Below are positions 59,893 to 64,000 of a stretch of 64,000 bases of DNA, one piece after another (position 1 is the first letter of the stretch; the number at the start of each line of letters is the position of its first letter). The stretch spans positions 113,671-177,670 of the forward strand of contig JAGWHF010000004.1 of assembly GCA_028866895.1 (NCBI GenBank), written 5' to 3'. This DNA comes from Nitrososphaerota archaeon (lineage in GTDB: Archaea; Thermoproteota; Nitrososphaeria; Nitrososphaerales; Nitrosopumilaceae). The notes under the pieces are model-generated. The model was not told the DNA's origin. It ran no database searches and saw only the letters and a program-made list of their open reading frames with translations. Both the position numbers and the translations under genes were made by a program.

Positions 59893-60824
59893 CCCCTGTT
59901 CCACTCCTCCACCTTCGCCCTCCAGTCCCTGGCAAGTTCTTCTATCCCTTTTGCCGCAAGGTCCGCGGCAGCCAGCCTGCCAAGATCCCTTGCCTCCCCC
60001 GGTGCGGACTCCCTCCTCACCGATAACCTTCTGTCGCCGTCCACCGAGTACGCAGTCACGTTGAGGACGAGCCTCTCGCCCGACTGGGCTGCAAGCGCCC
60101 CCACGGGGAACCTGCACCCCGAGTCCACAAATATTGAAAGCGACCTCTCTGCCTCCACCTCGTTCCTAGACACCTCGTCCTCGATCCCCCTCAGGAGATT
60201 CAGTACATCATCGTCGTCCTTTCTTGCAACTATTGCAAGTGCGCCCTGTCCGGGCGACGGGGCAAAATCCTCTGCAGAGAGAACCTCATACCGCACCCCA
60301 AGGCCGAGCCTCTGGATACCCGCCTGCGCAAGGACGATCCCGTCAAATGTGCCCTCCGCAACCTTCCTGACCCGTGTCTCAATGTTCCCTCGAATGGGCC
60401 TCACGGTGAGGTCGGGTCTCTTCCTTGAAACCTGGACTGCCCTCCTCAGGCTCGACGTCCCGATCACCGCGCCCTTCCTCATCCCCTCAAGATTTGTACC
60501 GTCCCGAGAGATGAAGATGTCGTTGGGGCTCTCCCTGCGCGGAATGCATGCAAGTACGAGCTCGTCGGGCAGTTCGGCCGGGACGTCCTTGAGGCTGTGG
60601 ACCGCAAAATCAACCCTTCTTTCTGCTACGGCCCTGTCCACCTCCTTCTCGAAGATCCCCTTCTGATTTATGGTAAAGAGTGGCCTTGCATCTGTATCCC
60701 CCTTTGTGGTAATGGCCACCATCTCAAACTCTGAACCCCGGTTTCTCGAGCTCAGCTCCGATACCACCCAGTTGGTCTGCGCTACCGAGAGCTGGCTCCC
60801 CCTTGCACCCACGAGATACCTCAT
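59889..60824 (-). CDS. hemC: Porphobilinogen deaminase (hydroxymethylbilane synthase)
   Basis: 311 residues. MRYLVGARGSQLSVAQTNWV, HSLKDVPAELPD, IGTSSLRRAVQ, PIRGNIETRVRK and SPGQGALAIVARK are the family signatures; the dipyrromethane cofactor cysteine sits in VDSGCRFPVGALA. It builds hydroxymethylbilane from four porphobilinogens. Its ATG overlaps the hemL stop (ATGA). Confidence 0.94.
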   Translation of the reverse strand: MRYLVGARGSQLSVAQTNWVVSELSSRNRGSEFEMVAITTKGDTDARPLFTINQKGIFEKEVDRAVAERRVDFAVHSLKDVPAELPDELVLACIPRRESPNDIFISRDGTNLEGMRKGAVIGTSSLRRAVQVSRKRPDLTVRPIRGNIETRVRKVAEGTFDGIVLAQAGIQRLGLGVRYEVLSAEDFAPSPGQGALAIVARKDDDDVLNLLRGIEDEVSRNEVEAERSLSIFVDSGCRFPVGALAAQSGERLVLNVTAYSVDGDRRLSVRRESAPGEARDLGRLAAADLAAKGIEELARDWRAKVEEWNRG

Positions 60825-62098
60825 CCCTTTACCACCCTGAGTGCCATGCCATATGCATCGATTGCCCTCCCAATCTCCACGTCCGTATGGGCATACGACA
60901 GGAAGGCGGTCTCGAACTGTGACGGTGCCACAAAGACGCCCTCCTTGAGTAGTGCTCCAAACATCGCCTTGAACTTTGCCTGGTCGGCCGCCTTTGCAGT
61001 CGAGTAATCCACGACGGGTTCCCCCGTGAAGAATATCTGGAACATCGAGCTTATCGAGTTTATCTGGTGTGGTATACCCATGTCTGTCGCCATGTCGCCT
61101 ATGGCCTTTGCCATCTTCCGGCAACCTCTCTCAAGCACGGGGTATATCTTCCCCTTCAGCCTGTTCATTGTCCTTACTGAAGAAATGGCTGCCGATACTG
61201 AGAGCGGGTTGCCCGCGTATGTGCTTGCCTGGTACACCTTGCCCTCAGGCGAGAGCATGTCCATAACGTCCGCCCTGCCTCCCACTGCTGCTATCACAAA
61301 GCCGTTTCCAAGCGCCTTGCCAAGCGTCGTAATGTCAGGCATTATTGAGAAATACCCCTGGGCGCCTCCAGGCGACATCCTAAACCCAGTCACTACCTCG
61401 TCAAATATCAGGAGGTTTCCGTTTTCTTGCGTGATTTTTCTCACATCTCTAAGGAATTCCTTTCCGGGAGGCACCAATCCCATGTTGGCAAGCACAGGTT
61501 CGATTATTACGGCAGCCACGTCTTTCTCACGCTCAAGCAGGGCGGCAAGTTCCCCCGCGTTGTTGTACTGGACTACCAGCGTGTTCTGCGAGACCTCCTC
61601 CAGCCCGCCCTCCGAGACCGATATCCCGTTATGGGCAGCCCCCGATCCGGCCTTTACCAGCACGTAGTCATGCGCTCCATGATAGCATCCCTCGAACTTG
61701 ACAATCTTCTTCCTTTTTGTAAAACCTCGTGCAAGCCTTATTGCAGTCATGGTGGCCTCGCTTCCCGTGTTGACAAGCCTTACCTTCCTCATCGATGGAT
61801 AGTTCCCAGATATGAGCTCCGAGAGCTCGACCTCAAGTTCCGTAGGTGCGCAGTAAAGCGTTCCTTTTTTCAGCTGTGATTGGGCACTGGATATGACCTC
61901 CCGTCTCCTGTGCCCAAGCATAAGTGCGCCATATCCGTTGCAGAAATCTAGGTACCGCTTGCCGTCTTCATCCCACAATGAGCTGCCGTCTGCCTTCTTT
62001 ACAAAGAAAGGGTACGGATCATAATACCTCACGGGGCTGTTGATGCCGGATGGAATAACCTTGCGTGCCCTTTGAAAAAGCCTCTTTGAGTTTGACAT
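60821..62098 (-). CDS. hemL: Glutamate-1-semialdehyde 2,1-aminomutase
   Basis: 425 residues. LVNTGSEATMTAIRLARGFTKR, EGCYHGAHDYVLVKAGSG, LIFDEVVTGFRM and ITTLGKALGNGFVIAAVGG (PLP lysine) place it in the GSA aminotransferase family. It produces 5-aminolevulinate from the product of HemA. First gene of the operon; SD-like GGAGGTGA directly precedes the ATG and a TATA-like GATTATAATG lies about 35 nt upstream. Confidence 0.94.
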   Translation of the reverse strand: MSNSKRLFQRARKVIPSGINSPVRYYDPYPFFVKKADGSSLWDEDGKRYLDFCNGYGALMLGHRRREVISSAQSQLKKGTLYCAPTELEVELSELISGNYPSMRKVRLVNTGSEATMTAIRLARGFTKRKKIVKFEGCYHGAHDYVLVKAGSGAAHNGISVSEGGLEEVSQNTLVVQYNNAGELAALLEREKDVAAVIIEPVLANMGLVPPGKEFLRDVRKITQENGNLLIFDEVVTGFRMSPGGAQGYFSIMPDITTLGKALGNGFVIAAVGGRADVMDMLSPEGKVYQASTYAGNPLSVSAAISSVRTMNRLKGKIYPVLERGCRKMAKAIGDMATDMGIPHQINSISSMFQIFFTGEPVVDYSTAKAADQAKFKAMFGALLKEGVFVAPSQFETAFLSYAHTDVEIGRAIDAYGMALRVVKG

Positions 62099-62250
62099 TC
62101 ACCTCCAAAGTGGGCCATTGTCATTATAATCTATATGATGAATTACATCTGTAAGACCAAAGGACCGGGCTGCCAATTCGGAGCTGCCCGCATGGAAGCC
62201 GCTGCTGCAAGCAGGAGGTAATGAAGCATTTTTCCCTGGCCTTGTCCAAA
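62099..62250. promoter_or_regulatory. Upstream region of the hemL operon
   Basis: About 150 nt between the hemL start and the end of the HYR protein gene. Minus strand: GATTATAATG TATA-like element and a strong GGAGGTGA; nothing else recognised. Confidence 0.4.
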
Positions 62251-64000
62251 CTACTGCTTGTGGGCCTGGCAGTTGACTACTGTGTCGGAGCTCGGATTCC
62301 CAAGATAGCAGGTGCTCTGTCCCGAGCCCCCGTTTATCATGTTGCTTCCCGTTCCCACATAGATGAGGTTGTTGCCAGTACCTCCCTTGATGATGTTGTC
62401 CCCGTTGCCTGCGATTATCATGTCGTTTCCGGCGCCACCGATTATCACATTGTTGCCGTTGCCTGCGATAATGCAGTCGCCTGCTGGGCCTGCCTGTATT
62501 ATGTCGTTGCCGTCAAGCCCTAGGAAGAGGTTGGGCACAGTCGATCCTACGAGGGAATCTGTCCCGTTCGTACCCATTATCAGGTTGTAGAATGACTCGG
62601 GCCTGCCGCAGGCAAGAACGTCCACTGTTTGGTCAAGCGTCTTGACATTTCCAAACTTGTCGACGGCAGTCCATTGGATTACGGTCTTTCCTATGTGGAA
62701 AGTCCCGGTGGAGTTGTTTGAGACCTTGGGCGAGGTATCGATTATTCCCGCCGCCGTCGCCTGTCCGATCTGGACCGGCGTTTCAAAAGAAGTCGCATTT
62801 ACCACCACGTTTGACGGGATTGCAAGCTGCGGCGGGGTGTGATCCACCACCTCTACAAGCTGCGTTGCGTTTGCAGTGTTGCCTGCAATGTCCCTTGCAG
62901 TCCAGATGACAGTGGTGTTTCCAAACGGAAATACCGTAGGAGCGTTATTGGTTATGGAGACCACCTTTGTGTTGTCCGTAGCGCTTGCGTGACCCAAGGC
63001 TACCGTGTTGCTCGTGGGACTGGTTGCGTTGACCACGACTGTGGGGGGAGCCGATATCTTCGGCGGGGCTGTATCGACAACGTCCACCACCTGGGTTGCG
63101 TTTGCAGTGTTGCCCGCGGCGTCCTTTGCAGTCCAGAGCACTATTGTCTTGCCTAGCGGGAATGACTTTGATGCGTTGTTTATTATTGTGACGGGCTCGA
63201 TGTCGGATGCCGTGGCGTTGCCTATGGGCACGGTGTTGTTGTCAAGCGACGTGGCCTCGAAGGTGACGTCCTTTGGAGGGGTAAGTTTTGGAGGCGTGGT
63301 GTTGACCACATCTACCGCCTGGGTCGCGTTTGCCTTGTTGCCAGACTCGTCTGTGGCAGTCCAGAGCACTATTGTCTTGCCTAGCGGGAATGCCTTTGAT
63401 GCGTTGTTTGTTATAGAAATCACCTTTACATTGTCCGTCGCTGTTGCGTTGCCAAGGGGCACAGCATTGTTGTCAAGCGAGCTTGCCACTGTGGTCACTT
63501 CAGGAGGTGGCGTAATTTTGGGCGCAGTCGTATCGACTACGTCCACCACCTGGGTTGCGTTTGCAGTGTTGCCCGCGGCGTCCTTTGCAGTCCAGAGCAC
63601 TATTGTCTTGCCTAGCGGGAATGACTTTGATGCGTTGTTTGTTATTGTGACGGGCTCGATGTCGGATGCCGTGGCGTTGCCTATGGGCACGGTGTTGTTG
63701 TCAAGCGACGTGGCCTCGAAGGTGACGTCCTTTGGAGGGGTCAGCTTGGGCGGGATGGTGTGAATTACGTCCACCACCTGGGTTGCGTTTGCAGTGTTGC
63801 CCGAGGTGTCCTTTGCAGTCCACGTTACCGTCGTCATGCCAATAGGAAATGACCTTGGGGCGTTGTTTGTTACAGTCACCTGCTCTATGTCGCTTACCGC
63901 CGGAGTGCCAAGGGGCACGGTGTTGTTGTCAAGCGACGTGGCCTCGAAGGTGACGTCCTTTGGAGGGGTCAGCTTGGGCGGGATGGTGTGAATTACGTCC
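62251..64000 (-). CDS. Secreted HYR-repeat protein with RTX-like C-terminus (5' end outside window)
   Basis: Partial: the frame is open to the right edge, so N-terminus and signal peptide are missing. At least six HYR domains of about 76-77 residues are visible, each with PPxLTPPxDVTFEAT, a variable centre and PLGKTIVLWTAxDAAGNTANATQVVDVV. The last 100 residues have RTX-like glycine/aspartate repeats (GLDGNDIIQAG, GGAGNDMIIAG, GNGDNIIKGG), typical of calcium-binding export signals. A large surface adhesin-like protein is inferred. Confidence 0.82.
   Translation of the reverse strand, partial: DVIHTIPPKLTPPKDVTFEATSLDNNTVPLGTPAVSDIEQVTVTNNAPRSFPIGMTTVTWTAKDTSGNTANATQVVDVIHTIPPKLTPPKDVTFEATSLDNNTVPIGNATASDIEPVTITNNASKSFPLGKTIVLWTAKDAAGNTANATQVVDVVDTTAPKITPPPEVTTVASSLDNNAVPLGNATATDNVKVISITNNASKAFPLGKTIVLWTATDESGNKANATQAVDVVNTTPPKLTPPKDVTFEATSLDNNTVPIGNATASDIEPVTIINNASKSFPLGKTIVLWTAKDAAGNTANATQVVDVVDTAPPKISAPPTVVVNATSPTSNTVALGHASATDNTKVVSITNNAPTVFPFGNTTVIWTARDIAGNTANATQLVEVVDHTPPQLAIPSNVVVNATSFETPVQIGQATAAGIIDTSPKVSNNSTGTFHIGKTVIQWTAVDKFGNVKTLDQTVDVLACGRPESFYNLIMGTNGTDSLVGSTVPNLFLGLDGNDIIQAGPAGDCIIAGNGNNVIIGGAGNDMIIAGNGDNIIKGGTGNNLIYVGTGSNMINGGSGQSTCYLGNPSSDTVVNCQAHKQ
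63081..63282. repeat. 202-nt near-identical HYR repeat, copy A
   Basis: Agrees with 63540-63741 at nearly every position; an offset of 459 nt corresponds to two HYR domains. DNA-level identity is far higher than needed for protein similarity, so the copies were duplicated or converted recently. Confidence 0.8.
63540..63741. repeat. 202-nt near-identical HYR repeat, copy B
   Basis: Second copy. Its right part (63685-63772) is repeated again, exactly, at 63913-64000, so the array continues past the window edge. Confidence 0.8.
63913..64000. repeat. 88-nt exact HYR repeat at window edge
   Basis: Identical to 63685-63772; ends only because the window ends. Confidence 0.8.

Noticed and set aside
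59494..60666. 390-residue plus-strand frame over cobA and hemC
   Set aside because: Both minus-strand genes carry clear family motifs; the antisense frame is a composition effect.
63005..63763. Plus-strand frame within HYR repeats
   Set aside because: The minus-strand frame has HYR domains with conserved signatures; the plus frame only mirrors the repeats.
1..64000. tRNA, rRNA, CRISPR arrays, insertion sequences, integrase
   Set aside because: I looked for T-loop and anticodon-arm signatures, direct-repeat arrays with spacers, transposase motifs and attachment repeats; none was convincing.

Overview
The window is GC-rich archaeal DNA, almost certainly from the Nitrososphaeria (Thaumarchaeota, the ammonia-oxidising archaea and relatives). 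Supporting signs are a TFB transcription factor, HxlR and archaeal winged-helix regulators, AT-rich TATA boxes about 25 nt upstream of many start codons (leaderless genes), ATGA/TGATG stop-start couplings, a PAC2 protein, an archaeal-type phosphoglycerate kinase, and the siroheme-dependent (Ahb) heme route. I cannot name the genus. No rRNA, tRNA, CRISPR array or insertion sequence was found.

Layout. 0-10.7 kb: regulators (two MEDS sensors at either end, an RHH-like protein, two HTH_45-type winged helices), small zinc proteins, a class III aminotransferase, a broken Pyr4/PaxB-like membrane terpene cyclase gene and several secreted proteins (asparagine/glycine solenoid, YVTN beta-propeller, PEBP). 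11-17.3 kb: TFB with a palindromic promoter, HxlR regulator, a lysine-2,3-aminomutase-like radical SAM gene coupled to a glutamine synthetase gene, and an acyl-CoA dehydrogenase. 17.5-26.2 kb: the first tetrapyrrole block: precorrin-2 dehydrogenase, hemA, hemB on the minus strand, then a structured leader RNA resembling a cobalamin riboswitch in front of a fused siroheme decarboxylase (ahbA-ahbB), and a tight operon of a chlorite-dismutase/HemQ-family protein, DUF1802 and an aldo-keto reductase. 26.4-30.5 kb: OB-fold protein, PAC2 protein, a coiled-coil protein with a histone-H1-like tail and a degenerate PAP2 protein.

30.6-48.4 kb is accessory in character: an endoglycoceramidase-like GH5 enzyme with its two halves in swapped order, about a dozen secreted or membrane-anchored proteins, a sedolisin-like protein that has lost catalytic residues, a flavin reductase, CBS, MFS, cupredoxin-like and SRPBCC proteins. 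48.4-64 kb: UspA, phosphoglycerate kinase, a large hendecad-repeat surface protein, the SUF iron-sulfur operon (sufB, sufD, Rieske ferredoxin, sufS, sufU, a zinc-ribbon protein; no sufC here), the second tetrapyrrole operon (hemL-hemC-cobA-hemD, all coupled by ATGA overlaps) and a HYR-repeat/RTX-like secreted protein running off the right edge.

Together the two tetrapyrrole blocks encode glutamyl-tRNA to uroporphyrinogen III to sirohydrochlorin, and the first decarboxylation of siroheme towards heme; the SUF genes supply clusters for the radical SAM and ferredoxin-type enzymes. The most unusual observations are the swapped GH5 gene, the riboswitch-like RNA before ahbAB, the interrupted terpene-cyclase gene, the inactive sedolisin-like protein, the CTG start proposed for hemA and the HemQ-like/DUF1802/AKR operon beside the Ahb gene.
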